Positions 34,768 to 43,895 are shown, numbered from the stretch's first letter. The stretch: DNA of 64,000 nt from CADCTQ01 sp963844325 (GCA_963844325.1 CAWJNV010000001.1:2294001-2358000), one strand, 5' to 3'. The notes: generated by a model from the letters alone, not told the origin. Program-made: numbers and translations.

Positions 34768-35766
34768 TTAGGAAATCTCCGGGCCGGAACCGCTTGCCAG
34801 TTCGGCCGCTACCTGTGCCATTTCCGCTTCGAGGGAAACCACGTGCCGCCACGCTTCGAGTTGGGCCAGGGTACGGCGGAGGAAATCGCGGTGGGCTTCG
34901 GTGTGCGGGTTGAAGGGGCGGTGCCCGAGGGCCTGCCGGAGTCTGGCCCACTCCCGGATGAACTGCTGGGTCTGTTCGTCGAAGTACGCTTCGGCCAGCC
35001 GCTGCCAGATGTACGTTTCGGCCACTTCCGAAGGGTGGATCATGTCGGGTTTGTAAAACCGGTAATCGCGCAGGTCGTCGAGCATGATCTTGTAGGCCGG
35101 GAAGTACTGTACGTGGGGGTGCGTTGAGGTCAGCGCGTGACAGGCCACGCGCAGCAGCGATTTGCTCACGGCATTGAGGGGCAGCGTATCTTTGGTGTGC
35201 CGCACGGGGCTCACCGTCAGCAGAACGCGCAGGTGCGGGTGCCGCCCGGCCAGCCGGCTCAACACGCCATCCAGCGCGGCTACAATCGTTTCCAGGGGCA
35301 GTAACTCCTTGACAAATGAGGCATTGGGCACCTTGTGGCAGTTGGCGACCACGGCGCCGTTGTCCTTGCGGCGGTACACGAAAGCTGTTCCCAGCGTGAG
35401 CAGCAACCACCCGGCGTCGGCCAGGAAGCGGCCCGTAGCAGCCAGGGCGGCGTCCGTTTGCGCCAGCAGGGCCCCGGGGTCCGGCGCACCGAGCCGCGAA
35501 TGGAAATCGTAGTGGCGCCAGCCCTCCCGCGTCTGCACGAGGCCCTCCCGGTCAGCCAAACCGCCGGCCAGGGCCTGGTCAAGCAAAGCGGCCAGGGACA
35601 CCGGGTTGAAGATCACGCCGAACGGGTTGATGCGCGTGGTGAACTTATGGGCGGCCAGCCGTTCGCCCATCACTTCCGCGAAGCACGAACCCATTGCCAG
35701 CACCGGCGTACGGAGCGTAATCTGGTGGGGGGACGGGGGAACGGCTACGGGCGTGCGAAATTCCAT
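34768..35766 (-). CDS. GSCFA domain protein
   Basis: A 332-residue protein defined by the GSCFA motif (LAMGSCFAEVMG, about residues 26-37), near the N-terminus. Later motifs include INPFGVIFNPVSLA, LLTLGTAFVYRR, VLLTVSPVRHTKD and YFPAYKIMLDDLRDYRFY followed by DMIHPSEVAETYIW. These fit an SGNH-hydrolase-like fold with the His near the C-terminus. The biological substrate is unknown. It is followed by the rplI terminator, so it is separate from the ribosomal genes. Confidence 0.9.
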   Translation of the reverse strand: MEFRTPVAVPPSPHQITLRTPVLAMGSCFAEVMGERLAAHKFTTRINPFGVIFNPVSLAALLDQALAGGLADREGLVQTREGWRHYDFHSRLGAPDPGALLAQTDAALAATGRFLADAGWLLLTLGTAFVYRRKDNGAVVANCHKVPNASFVKELLPLETIVAALDGVLSRLAGRHPHLRVLLTVSPVRHTKDTLPLNAVSKSLLRVACHALTSTHPHVQYFPAYKIMLDDLRDYRFYKPDMIHPSEVAETYIWQRLAEAYFDEQTQQFIREWARLRQALGHRPFNPHTEAHRDFLRRTLAQLEAWRHVVSLEAEMAQVAAELASGSGPEIS

Positions 35767-35787
35767 GCGGGCGGGTCCGGAAAACAG

Positions 35788-35816
35788 AAAAAGCGTTTCC
35801 GGGAAGAAACGCTTTT
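35788..35816 (-). terminator. Terminator of the rpsF-rpsR-rplI operon
   Basis: AAAAGCGTTTC pairs with GAAACGCTTTT (35806-35816) around a short loop; the flanking A-run becomes a T-tail on the minus strand. Confidence 0.75.
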
Positions 35817-35843
35817 GAGAGGGGAATAGGGGGTAAGGTGCGC

Positions 35844-36287
35844 TTACGCGGCAACGACCACGAAATTGATCTTGTGCTTCACTTCCTTGTGCAAGTCCAG
35901 CGTGGCGGTGTACGTGCCCAGCACTTTCACTTCGGAGTCGAAGGAGATTTTCTTCCGGTCCACCTCGAAACCCTTGTTGCGCAGGGCTTCGGCGATTTGC
36001 ACCGTAGTTACTTTTCCGAAGATTTTGCCGCTTTCGCCGGCTTTGGCCGGAATGCTCAGTTGCATTTCACCGATGCCCGTAGCGATCTGCTCGGCGTCCT
36101 TGCGGATTTTATCGGCTTTGTGGGCTGCCTGCCGGTTGTTTTCAGCCTGCACTTTCTTGTTGGATTCGCTGGCGATCACGCCGAATCCCTGCGGAATGAG
36201 GTAGTTACGGCCGTAACCCGGCTTCACGGTAACAATGTCACCTTTGTAGCCCAGGCCCGCAATATCAGTTTTAAGAATAACTTCCAT
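35844..36287 (-). CDS. rplI: 50S ribosomal protein L9
   Basis: A 147-residue L9 with the N-terminal RNA-binding domain (MEVILKTDIAGLGYKGDIVTV and VKPGYGRNYLIPQG), the long central helix and the C-terminal domain (FGKVTTVQIAEALRNKG). Normal length. It is the last gene of the rpsF-rpsR-rplI operon. Confidence 0.97.
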   Translation of the reverse strand: MEVILKTDIAGLGYKGDIVTVKPGYGRNYLIPQGFGVIASESNKKVQAENNRQAAHKADKIRKDAEQIATGIGEMQLSIPAKAGESGKIFGKVTTVQIAEALRNKGFEVDRKKISFDSEVKVLGTYTATLDLHKEVKHKINFVVVAA

Positions 36288-36339
36288 TTTGGTTATTAAG
36301 TTGATGCGTTATTAAGTTACTGGGGTGGCGTAGAACATC

Positions 36340-36365
36340 GGGGCGAAAGGCAGTCCTTCCGCCCC
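36340..36365 (-). promoter_or_regulatory. Hairpin between rpsR and rplI
   Basis: GGGGCG (36340-36345) pairs with the CGCCCC end at 36360-36365 over a loop containing CAGT. It lies between the two ribosomal genes and could modulate rplI expression or be a simple stability element. Confidence 0.3.
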
Positions 36366-36378
36366 AATACCTAATAAC

Positions 36379-36630
36379 TTATTTTAAAGAATCGGTTACG
36401 TAAGGCAGCAGGGCCAGGTGACGGGCCCGCTTTACGGCCTGGGCTACTTTGCGCTGAAACTTAAGGCTGGTGCCGGTGATGCGCCGGGGCAGAATCTTGC
36501 CCTGCTCATTGATCAGCTTCAACAGGAAGTTCGCGTCTTTATAATCGATGTATTTGATACCATTCTTCTTGAACCGGCAGTACTTCTTCCGGTTCTCATT
36601 TTTGTGCATGGGTTCGTTCATAAGTGTCAT
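36379..36630 (-). CDS. rpsR: 30S ribosomal protein S18
   Basis: An 83-residue S18; the core starts at KKYCRFKKNGIKYIDYKD and includes ILPRRITGTSLKFQRKVAQA and RHLALLPYVTD. It overlaps the rpsF stop by 4 bases. An in-frame ATG three codons downstream (36621) is an alternative start. Confidence 0.96.
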   Translation of the reverse strand: MTLMNEPMHKNENRKKYCRFKKNGIKYIDYKDANFLLKLINEQGKILPRRITGTSLKFQRKVAQAVKRARHLALLPYVTDSLK

Positions 36631-37004
36631 GCCTGTTCCTCCTGAGTTTGGGGTTGATTTCTTCTGCCTACTAAACCTTTTCTTTTCCGGTCATTGTAAT
36701 CCACTGCGTGCTTGTCCAGCGCAATGACCAGGAAGCGCAGCACCCGTTCGTCGCGACGGTACTCCGTCTCCAGCGTGGCGATGAGCTGCGTGTCGGCTTT
36801 GAATTCGAGAAGGTGATAAAATCCCGTGTTTTTGTGACCTATCGGGTAGGCCAGCTTGCGGAGACCCCAGTTCTCCTCATGTATCATTTCGGCGCCGTTG
36901 TCTACCAGCACTTTTCTGAATTTTTCGACCGTATCCTTCATCTGAACATCAGACAAAACGGGAGTTAAAATGAATACGGTCTCGTAGTTCTTTGCAAACT
37001 GCAT
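36627..37004 (-). CDS. rpsF: 30S ribosomal protein S6
   Basis: A 125-residue S6 with the family start YETVFILTPVLSD and the core WGLRKLAYPIGHKNTGFYHL. The upstream in-frame ATG (37064) lies past the -7 element, so I start at 37004 (MQFAKNYETVF). First gene of the operon; no ssb gene lies between it and rpsR. Confidence 0.95.
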   Translation of the reverse strand: MQFAKNYETVFILTPVLSDVQMKDTVEKFRKVLVDNGAEMIHEENWGLRKLAYPIGHKNTGFYHLLEFKADTQLIATLETEYRRDERVLRFLVIALDKHAVDYNDRKRKGLVGRRNQPQTQEEQA

Positions 37005-37051
37005 AAGAATGTGAAATACGTTGAAATAGTTGCGAAAACTTTTTGAGGGGG

Positions 37052-37059
37052 CAAAGATA
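37052..37059 (-). promoter_or_regulatory. Promoter of rpsF-rpsR-rplI
   Basis: TATCTTTG on the minus strand, with a TTG at 37080-37082, 20 bases further upstream. Both elements and spacing fit the Bacteroidota promoter TTG-N(about 19-23)-TAnnTTTG. Confidence 0.6.
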
Positions 37060-37144
37060 GACAACCGTCAAGTGTAATCCAAATGGGAATCTTACTTTTT
37101 GGGAAAGCTAACGGTTTGATAGCGAAGGGAGTGGGGAGGGGGCA

Positions 37145-37266
37145 TTGGTACAGTGGTCATTAGTCAATAGTCAATAGTCATTAGTCAATGTTCATTCAGA
37201 TGCGACAACTTACGCATGCCCAATGACCAATGGCTACTGACCATTGACTAATGACCACTGTACCAA
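37145..37266. repeat. Word-type palindrome with words TCATTAGTCAATAG
   Basis: The outer arms 37145-37168 and 37243-37266 pair perfectly for 24 bases. Inside each arm the words CAATGACC / GGTCATTG recur. It ends 4 bases before the stop codon of the lipoprotein gene at 37270. Confidence 0.85.
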
Positions 37267-37269
37267 TGA

Positions 37270-37647
37270 CTAATAAGCAGGGCGTTGGGTGTCGGACCAC
37301 ACCTGGGTAATGGCAACAACCGTAATCTGCGGGGGCGGGGTGCAGTAGGTAAGGTACTGGTCGTTGGGGTCAGGCTCGGGTACCGAAAAGGCCACGTAGA
37401 TGCGCTGGCCGCTGGTCTGGTACCGTTCGGGCAGGTTGAGGGTTTCGACCACGTTTTCGTAGTCGGCGTTTTCGCGGATGCCGTACTCCCGGCTCTTGCC
37501 TTCCAGCTGGATGGCGTAGCTGCCCGTGCGGCAACCGGGTCCCAGTACCGTGCCCATCACGTAGCCAATCCGGGCTTCTTCGCGGCAGGCCGGAAGGAGC
37601 AGGACAAGTGCGATGAGAATCGCCGCCAGCCGGTATGTGGTACGCAT
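37270..37647 (-). CDS. Small lipoprotein
   Basis: A 125-residue protein with a lipoprotein signal (LAAILIALVLLLPAC, lipobox LLPAC). Two cysteines remain in the mature part (GCRTGSYAIQLEGK and YCTPPPQI). No known domain. The stop codon adjoins a word palindrome. Transcribed on the same strand as rpsF but separated from it by its palindrome and a gap. Confidence 0.7.
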   Translation of the reverse strand: MRTTYRLAAILIALVLLLPACREEARIGYVMGTVLGPGCRTGSYAIQLEGKSREYGIRENADYENVVETLNLPERYQTSGQRIYVAFSVPEPDPNDQYLTYCTPPPQITVVAITQVWSDTQRPAY

Positions 37648-37740
37648 AGAGGAGAAGTAAGCTTAATGGGTGCTAACAACTACATGATTCAGAAAAGGCC
37701 CCCGGCGTTGCATGGCGCGCCAGATTTATTTTATAAACGA

Positions 37741-37767
37741 CAGAAGCCACCGGAGTGGTGGCTTCTG
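37741..37767 (-). terminator. Hairpin downstream of the coiled-coil gene
   Basis: CAGAAGCCAC (37741-37750) pairs with GTGGCTTCTG (37758-37767), 23 bases past the stop of the minus-strand gene at 37790; the T-run is moderate. Confidence 0.6.
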
Positions 37768-37789
37768 CTGCAAAAATACTTACGCCCGG

Positions 37790-38710
37790 CTATTTTACCA
37801 CGAAGCTGCCCTGGCCGATCTTGAAACCGTCGGAGTACAGTTCGACGATGTGCTTGCCGGTCTTGTAGGGCGTGCCTTTGCTGAACACGAAAGACACGGG
37901 CTGGCGGGTGTTGTCAAACAGGATTTCCTGCTTGGCGGTGTAGAACGTTTCCTGGCCTTCGAACACGAACGTGCCGCCGCCGGTTGCCATGTCGAACACG
38001 GCCGCGCCGTCGGGCTCGATCAGGCGCATGTAGATGTTCTTGGTCTCGATTTTGGCTACGTTGTTCTCGCCCAGGCTGAAGGCTACCTTGATGCGGTCAA
38101 TCTGCTTGGCGCGGTACTCACCCTTGTCGCGTTCCTTGCCCCGTTCGTTGATGGCGGCAATCTCCAGGTTCTCGGCCTTGAGGGCCGAAGCAATGGTTAC
38201 TTTCTCGGCCAGTTGCCGCTTCTCTTTGTCAATGGTGTTGATGGAGTCAGCCAGGCGTACGGTTTTCGTCTTGAGGTTACTATTCTCCGAATACAACTCA
38301 TCACGCTCCATTTTCAGCTTGCTGATCTCCTCGTCCTTGCTGACGAGCAGTTCTTCGTACCCCTTGATCTTTTCGTTGAGGCGGCGGCGTTCGGCCACGT
38401 TGGCATTTTTGAGCTGCGACTTGTCTTTTTCGAGTTGTTCTTTGGCTTGGGTCAGGGCTTCCACATCGCCGCCCAGCTTCTGTACCTCCGCAATCCGGAC
38501 GTCGAGTTCGTTGGAAATGGAATCCAGCTTGGCTTCCGTCAGGTCGAGGTTGGCCTGGGTTTCCTTCTTCTGCTGGGTCAGGACCGTATTTTCGTCCCGG
38601 TTCTTAATATTCAAGTATAATAAAACACCGTTTAGCGCAATCAGGACAATGATAAAAATCGTCAACAGGATTTTCCTGCTGCTCTGCTTCTCGGGAGTCT
38701 GTTCGTTCAT
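37790..38710 (-). CDS. Membrane-anchored coiled-coil protein with C-terminal beta domain
   Basis: A 306-residue protein: a short N-terminus, one membrane helix (ILLTIFIIVLIALNGVLLYL, about 14-33), a very long heptad coiled coil (about 40-200), then a beta domain starting KVAFSLGENNVAKIETKNIY and ending GKHIVELYSDGFKIGQGSFV. This order matches the protein at 32964-33800, so the two form a family in which a coiled coil holds the beta domain away from the membrane. Function not known to me. The region around its start is compatible with a single-gene unit. Confidence 0.8.
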   Translation of the reverse strand: MNEQTPEKQSSRKILLTIFIIVLIALNGVLLYLNIKNRDENTVLTQQKKETQANLDLTEAKLDSISNELDVRIAEVQKLGGDVEALTQAKEQLEKDKSQLKNANVAERRRLNEKIKGYEELLVSKDEEISKLKMERDELYSENSNLKTKTVRLADSINTIDKEKRQLAEKVTIASALKAENLEIAAINERGKERDKGEYRAKQIDRIKVAFSLGENNVAKIETKNIYMRLIEPDGAAVFDMATGGGTFVFEGQETFYTAKQEILFDNTRQPVSFVFSKGTPYKTGKHIVELYSDGFKIGQGSFVVK

Positions 38711-38971
38711 ATGGGTGGGAATGTTGTTTTGAATGCCCGCTGTAATGTAGCCGCAAAATTAGTTTTTTTTCTCTTTTGCAGCTTGCCTATTGAGTTAAAA
38801 ATGAGTGGAAAACGTTTTAAACCTCTGGATTAACTTACCTGGGCCCTTTTCATTGCGCAGTCGCGTTTGCCGGGGATGCAACCCACCGCACGGTGATCGT
38901 TCGGCAATCATATACGACTGACAATCAGAAAGGTTATGGCTCTCCCGGAGGGGTTGGCGCGGCGCTTTTCC

Positions 38972-39751
38972 TTACAGATTCCAGTTGTTCAGGTCCCGCA
39001 GGGCCTGGTGCGCCGTCAGGTCAAACGTACATGGCACAATCGAAACGAAGTTATTCGACAACGCCCATTCGTCGGTATCCTCGCCCTTGTCGAAGTTGAC
39101 GAAATTGCCCGCCATCCAGTAGTAACTGCGGCCGTGCGGGTCTTTGCGCTGGTCGAATACTTCGGTCCATTTGGCCTTGGCCTGCCGGCACACCCGGATG
39201 CCCCGGATGGCTTCTTCGGTGCGGGCCGGGAAGTTGACGTTGAGGGCCACGTCGGGTGGAATGCCGGCTTCCAGGGCCTGCGCGGCAATGCGTTTTACGT
39301 ACGGCAGCACGTGCGAAAAGTCGGCGGTGGCCGAGTAGTCGCACAGCGAAAAGCCAATGGCCGGCAAGCCTTCGAGGGCAGCTTCAATGGCCGCCGACAT
39401 GGTGCCCGAGTACAGCACGCTTACCGAAGAGTTGCTGCCGTGGTTGATGCCGCTCACCACCAGGTCGGGGCGGCGGTCCTTGAGCACGTGGTGCTTGGCC
39501 AGCTTTACGCAGTCGGCCGGGGTGCCCGAACATTCGTAGGCGGCGATCTTCTCTTCGGCAAAGGCGGTGGACCGGTCGAGGCGCAGCGTGTTGCCCACGG
39601 TAATGGCGTGGCCCATGCCCGACTGCGGACTGTTGGGCGCCACTACCACTACCTCACCGAGTTGCATCATGGTTTCGACCAACGCCCGGATGCCCCGGGA
39701 CGTAATGCCGTCGTCGTTGGAAACTAAAATCAGCGGCTTCTTCGTGGCCAT
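38972..39751 (-). CDS. surE: 5'/3'-nucleotidase SurE
   Basis: A 259-residue survival protein E family phosphatase. The signature ILVSNDDGITSRGIRAL provides the metal-binding aspartates, and APNSPQSGMGHAIT follows. It dephosphorylates nucleoside monophosphates and some short polyphosphates. Length standard. It is 30 bases downstream of ribBA on the same strand, so they may be co-transcribed. Confidence 0.95.
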   Translation of the reverse strand: MATKKPLILVSNDDGITSRGIRALVETMMQLGEVVVVAPNSPQSGMGHAITVGNTLRLDRSTAFAEEKIAAYECSGTPADCVKLAKHHVLKDRRPDLVVSGINHGSNSSVSVLYSGTMSAAIEAALEGLPAIGFSLCDYSATADFSHVLPYVKRIAAQALEAGIPPDVALNVNFPARTEEAIRGIRVCRQAKAKWTEVFDQRKDPHGRSYYWMAGNFVNFDKGEDTDEWALSNNFVSIVPCTFDLTAHQALRDLNNWNL

Positions 39752-39781
39752 GCGGGTAAAGGAATAATGGAAAATCGGGGA

Positions 39782-41074
39782 TCAGGCAATGTTGGTGTTT
39801 TTGTCTTCGAGGGGCAGATCAGCGCCTTCCACCAGCTGGGTAGGCTCGGCCGATGTACGCAGGATGTAATGCCCCATCTTGTCGCGTTTGGTGGTCAGGT
39901 ACCGTTCGTTGTGGGGGTTGGCCCGCATTTCGATGCCTACGGTATCCACGATTTCGAGGCCGTACCCGGTAAGGCCGGCCCGCTTGCGGGGGTTGTTGGT
40001 GATGAGGCGGATCTTGCTCACGCCCAGGTCGCGGAGAATCTGGGCCCCCACGCCGTAGTCCCGTTCGTCCATTTTAAAGCCCAGTTCGAGGTTGGCCTGC
40101 ACCGTGTCGCGGCCCATCTCCTGGAGTTTATACGCCTTCAGCTTGTTGAGCAGGCCGATGCCGCGCCCTTCCTGGTTCATGTACAGCACCACGCCCTTGC
40201 CTTCTTTCTCCACCATTTCCATGGCCGCGTGCAACTGGCCGCCGCAGTCGCAGCGGCAGGAGCCGAAGATGTCGCCCGTTACGCAGGAAGAGTGTACGCG
40301 CACCAGCACGGGTTCGTCTTTGTCCCAGGTGCCTTTTATCAGGGCCAGGTGCATCTGGCCGGAGTTCTCCTGGCGGTAAGCCATCAGTTGGAAGTGGCCG
40401 TAGTCGGTGGGCATATCCACGCCGATTTCCCGCTTGATGAGGCTTTCGGCCTGTAAACGGTACTCGATCAGGTCTTTAATGGACACCAGTTTCATGCCGT
40501 ACCGGTCGGCGATGCGCCGGAGTTCGGGCAGCCGGGCCATGCCGTTGTTTTCGTTGCTGAGTACTTCAATGAGTACGCCGGAGGGGTAGCGGCCGGCCAG
40601 GCGGGCAAAGTCGAGGGAGGCTTCCGTGTGTCCGGCCCGGCGCAGCACGCCGCCCTTCATGGCCCGCAGCGGGAAAATGTGGCCCGGACGGCCGAGTTCA
40701 TCGGCTTTGGTGGCCGGGTTTACCAGGGCCTGAATGGTCTTGGCCCGGTCTTCGGGCGAAATGCCGGTGGTGCAGCCGTTGCCCAGCAGGTCAACGGACA
40801 CGGTGAAGGGGGTGCCGTGGGTGGCCGTGTTGCGGCCCACCATCAGTTCGAGCCCCAGTTCTTCGCACCGTTCTTCGGGGAGGGATACGCAGAGCAGGCC
40901 CCGGGCCTCTTTGGCCATGAAGTTGACCATCTCGGGCGTAATGGCGTCGGCGGCGCACACCATGTCGCCCTCATTTTCGCGGTCCTCGTCATCAACCACG
41001 ATGATGATCTTGCCCTGGCGGATGTCTTCGATGGCATCCTCGATGTTATCTAAACGAATCTCTGTCTGTTGCAT
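39782..41074 (-). CDS. ribBA: Bifunctional 3,4-dihydroxy-2-butanone-4-phosphate synthase / GTP cyclohydrolase II
   Basis: A 430-residue enzyme for the first two branches of riboflavin synthesis. The RibB half (about 1-205) carries IIVVDDEDRENEGDMVCAAD and AKEARGLLCVSLP. The RibA half (about 210-415) has HSSCVTGDIFGSCRCDCGG, whose cysteines bind zinc, and the EGRGIGLLNKLKAY motif. Both domains look intact. No FMN riboswitch was recognised upstream. Confidence 0.96.
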   Translation of the reverse strand: MQQTEIRLDNIEDAIEDIRQGKIIIVVDDEDRENEGDMVCAADAITPEMVNFMAKEARGLLCVSLPEERCEELGLELMVGRNTATHGTPFTVSVDLLGNGCTTGISPEDRAKTIQALVNPATKADELGRPGHIFPLRAMKGGVLRRAGHTEASLDFARLAGRYPSGVLIEVLSNENNGMARLPELRRIADRYGMKLVSIKDLIEYRLQAESLIKREIGVDMPTDYGHFQLMAYRQENSGQMHLALIKGTWDKDEPVLVRVHSSCVTGDIFGSCRCDCGGQLHAAMEMVEKEGKGVVLYMNQEGRGIGLLNKLKAYKLQEMGRDTVQANLELGFKMDERDYGVGAQILRDLGVSKIRLITNNPRKRAGLTGYGLEIVDTVGIEMRANPHNERYLTTKRDKMGHYILRTSAEPTQLVEGADLPLEDKNTNIA

Positions 41075-41200
41075 AGGTAGGGTGCCGGGTCAAGGCGTTT
41101 TATCAGCTTTGTGGACGCCGGAAAGGCTTCCGTAACCGCATAACAAAAATCACCCGGCTTTTGTCTCCGACGCGGCAAAGGTAGGAGAATATCGTTATCC

Positions 41201-41400
41201 GTTGTGGGTTGTTCGTTGTTCGGGCCGTAGGGGAACGTACATCTGTTTTCCCACAAAGACACAAAGGCACTAAGCTGCACAAGGGAAAAGCCTGGTGTCC
41301 CTTTGTGTCTTAGTGCCTTTGTGGCAATGTTCTTTACTTTGAACAGCCGCCCGAATCTCCCCATCACCCCCCGAACAACGAACAACGAGCAACCAACAAC
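41201..41400. repeat. Nested word-type palindrome (GTTGTTCGTTG and ACAAAG words)
   Basis: The outer arms 41201-41224 (GTTGTGGGTTGTTCGTTG words) and 41370-41400 are inverted copies. Inside, 41251-41274 and 41301-41324 form a second inverted pair made of ACAAAG and GGCACTAAG words whose order is shuffled between the arms. The sppA stop codon begins 4 bases past the right arm. Confidence 0.8.
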
Positions 41401-41404
41401 GAAA

Positions 41405-43177
41405 CTACCGGATCTCAATCTCGTACGGCAGCCGGGCCTGGATGCCCTGCATGTACTGGAGGTCGCGGATTTGCTTGACGTAGGGTGTCATGATGCCGAA
41501 TTGCTTTTCGAGGATGCGTTCTTCCTGGTCGCCGTTGAGCCGGTTGAGCAGTTCCTCGGCAAAGGTTTCCTCCTCGGGCATGTACCGCACGCGGTAATCG
41601 CCGTCTTTGAGCCTGGCGGACCGGGCGGCAATGCGGACGGCGTCGTCGAGGCCGCCGAGTACGTCCACCAGCCCGTTGGCCTTGGCTTCGGCACCCGACC
41701 ATACCCGGCCGGAAGCGATGTTGCGGAGTTGTTCTTCCGACATGTCACGGCCCTGCGCGGCCTTCTTTACGAAATCGTCGTAGCCTACGTTCACCTGCTG
41801 CTGGATCACCTGGCGTTCAAAGGCGGAGAGCGGACGGGTGGGCATGCCCAGGTCGGCGTAGGCGTTCGTCTTCACACCGTCCACGGTGACGCCCAGCTTG
41901 TTCTTGAGAAAATCCTGCACGTTGAACAGTACGCCGAAGATGCCGATGGAACCCGTAATCGTGTTGGGGTGCGCCACGATGGTATCGCAACCCATTGCCA
42001 TGTAGTAGCCGCCCGAGGCCGCCACGTCGGACAGGGAGGCAATGACCGGCTTTTTGGCCTGGCGGCACAGCATTACTTCGCGCCACATCACGTCGGAGGC
42101 CAGTTTGCTGCCGCCGGGCGAGTTGATGCGCAGCACAATGGCTTTCACTTTCTTGTCGAGCCGCGCCTCGCGGATGGTTTCGGCAATCTTGTCGGAGCCG
42201 ATCACCTGGTCGCTGCCGTCGCCGGAGCGGATTTCGCCGGAAGCCACGATCACGGCAACCCGGTTGTTGTAGTCGCCTTCCTTCACGTACTTCTCGGCTT
42301 TGCTGTACTTGCCCAGCCCCACGAAGTTGATCTCCTCGTCCTTATCCACCTTGAGCAGCTTGCGCATGTCGCCGGCCACCTGGTCGTAGTAGCCCACGTG
42401 CGTCACCAGCTTGTACTTGAGGGCGTCTTCGGGCTGGCGCACCAGCAGGGAGTCGGCCAGCCGCCGGAGTTCGGTCACCTGGAGGCCGCGGGCCTTGGCA
42501 ATGGCGCCGAAGGAGTGGTCGTTGATCGAGTTGAGGTAAGAGAGCGTCTGCAATTCGCTGGCTTTGCTCATTTCGTCGAGGAAGAAAGGCTCCACGGCGC
42601 TCTTGAATTCACCCACCCGGAAGATTTCGGGCTTGATGTCGAGCTTTTCGAAGGTGCCCTTGAAGAAAGGAACCTGCGAACTGAGGCCGTTCAATTCGAG
42701 GGCCCCGTCGGGGTTCAGGTACACGCGGTCAGCGGCCGAAGCCAGGTAATAGGCTTTTTCGGAGAACATTTCCCCGTAGGCGTACACAAACTTCTTGGAC
42801 TGCCGGAAATCCAGCAGGGCGTTGCGGATTTCTTCCAGGGAAGCGTAGCCGGCATCCAGGAACATGTTCATTTCGACGTAAATGCCCTTGATGTTGGGGT
42901 CGAGCTTGGCGTTGGCAATGGCTCTTTTCACCTGCACGAGCCCAATGCCGCTGGGCGTGGGTCCGAAGGGAATTTCCAGGTCGGCGAAGGGGTCGGCTTT
43001 GGCGCGTTCTACAATCGGTTCGTCGAAATTCAGCTTAAGCACGGAGTTGGCTTCAATGGCTACCGGCTCTTCCGAAGAAGCCGCCGAACCAATTCCGATC
43101 AGGATGAAAAGCAATAAGACTGAAAACACGAACAAGCCGAGAATGGTGGCCAGCACGTATTTTAAGAACTGTAACAT
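41405..43177 (-). CDS. sppA: Signal peptide peptidase SppA (67 kDa type)
   Basis: About 590 residues from MLQFLKYVLATILG (43177); an in-frame ATG 20 codons upstream adds a tail without family similarity. An N-terminal membrane helix anchors it. Two tandem S49 peptidase domains follow, the first with AEMNMFLDAGYASL-type text (YVEMNMFLDAGYASLEEIRN), the second with LRINSPGGSKLASD and the catalytic-serine region SDVAASGGYYMAMGCD. It clears cleaved signal peptides in the inner membrane. Confidence 0.94.
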   Translation of the reverse strand: MLQFLKYVLATILGLFVFSVLLLFILIGIGSAASSEEPVAIEANSVLKLNFDEPIVERAKADPFADLEIPFGPTPSGIGLVQVKRAIANAKLDPNIKGIYVEMNMFLDAGYASLEEIRNALLDFRQSKKFVYAYGEMFSEKAYYLASAADRVYLNPDGALELNGLSSQVPFFKGTFEKLDIKPEIFRVGEFKSAVEPFFLDEMSKASELQTLSYLNSINDHSFGAIAKARGLQVTELRRLADSLLVRQPEDALKYKLVTHVGYYDQVAGDMRKLLKVDKDEEINFVGLGKYSKAEKYVKEGDYNNRVAVIVASGEIRSGDGSDQVIGSDKIAETIREARLDKKVKAIVLRINSPGGSKLASDVMWREVMLCRQAKKPVIASLSDVAASGGYYMAMGCDTIVAHPNTITGSIGIFGVLFNVQDFLKNKLGVTVDGVKTNAYADLGMPTRPLSAFERQVIQQQVNVGYDDFVKKAAQGRDMSEEQLRNIASGRVWSGAEAKANGLVDVLGGLDDAVRIAARSARLKDGDYRVRYMPEEETFAEELLNRLNGDQEERILEKQFGIMTPYVKQIRDLQYMQGIQARLPYEIEIR

Positions 43178-43282
43178 AGGGTACGGATGAAGGTTAGAAT
43201 CGGATGTGAAAAGGGCCGTCCGCCCGGAAAATTGCATCGGGCGGACTGACCCGGTATACCCAAAACTACCAAACAGTTTGCA

Positions 43283-43290
43283 TAGTTTTG
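43283..43290 (+). promoter_or_regulatory. Probable -7 element of folK
   Basis: TAGTTTTG fits TAnnTTTG, 14 bases before the ATG at 43305. It lies in the divergent sppA/folK gap. Confidence 0.45.
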
Positions 43291-43304
43291 CCTTTTTTAC
43301 ACGA

Positions 43305-43802
43305 ATGGCAAATAAGGCCTACCTGCTGTTGGGCACCAATTTAGGGGACCGGGCGAAGCACCTGGACGCGGCACGGACGGGGTTAACCCGTTCAGCCGGG
43401 AAGATCACGGCCCGGTCGGCGGTGTACGAAACGGCCGCCTGGGGCATTACCGAGCAGCCCGACTTCTGGAACCAGGTGGTGGCGCTGGAGACGGACTTGC
43501 CGCCGGAACCGCTGCTGGCTGCCATTCTCGCCATTGAACAGAGCCTGGGCCGCGCCCGTGACCAACGCTGGGGCGCCCGCACGCTGGACATCGATATCCT
43601 GTACTACAACGACCAGGTCATTGAAACGCCGGCGCTGTCGGTACCCCACCCGCAGATTGCCAACCGCCGCTTTACGCTGGCCCCACTGGCCGAAATTGCC
43701 CCCGGCCTGGTGCATCCCGTACTCCACCTCACCCAGCAACAACTGCTCGACGCCTGCCCCGACGCGCTGCCCGTGCGCCGCCTCGACGGGTTGCCGGAAT
43801 AG
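43305..43802 (+). CDS. folK: 2-amino-4-hydroxy-6-hydroxymethyldihydropteridine diphosphokinase
   Basis: A 165-residue HPPK of folate synthesis that transfers pyrophosphate from ATP. LLGTNLGDR at the start and RWGARTLDIDILYYND in the middle are the signature segments, with PHPQIANRRFTLAPLAEI following. Start placed at MANKAYLLL. It converges with the CapD-type gene. Confidence 0.95.
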   Translation: MANKAYLLLGTNLGDRAKHLDAARTGLTRSAGKITARSAVYETAAWGITEQPDFWNQVVALETDLPPEPLLAAILAIEQSLGRARDQRWGARTLDIDILYYNDQVIETPALSVPHPQIANRRFTLAPLAEIAPGLVHPVLHLTQQQLLDACPDALPVRRLDGLPE

Positions 43803-43895
43803 TGGGTTGTGCGCCAAAAGCAGAGGGCGGAGCGCAGAGAGCATCGCGCGTAGGATAACAATGCGCTTTACTCTTCGCCCTTCGCTCCCTGCCCG

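Noticed and set aside
39782..41400. FMN riboswitch upstream of ribBA
   Set aside because: The sequence before the start codon does not show the conserved riboswitch segments that I could recognise; the gap is occupied by a word palindrome.
41303..43117. Long open frame on the plus strand opposite sppA
   Set aside because: Same reason: a codon-bias shadow of sppA that also runs through a palindrome.
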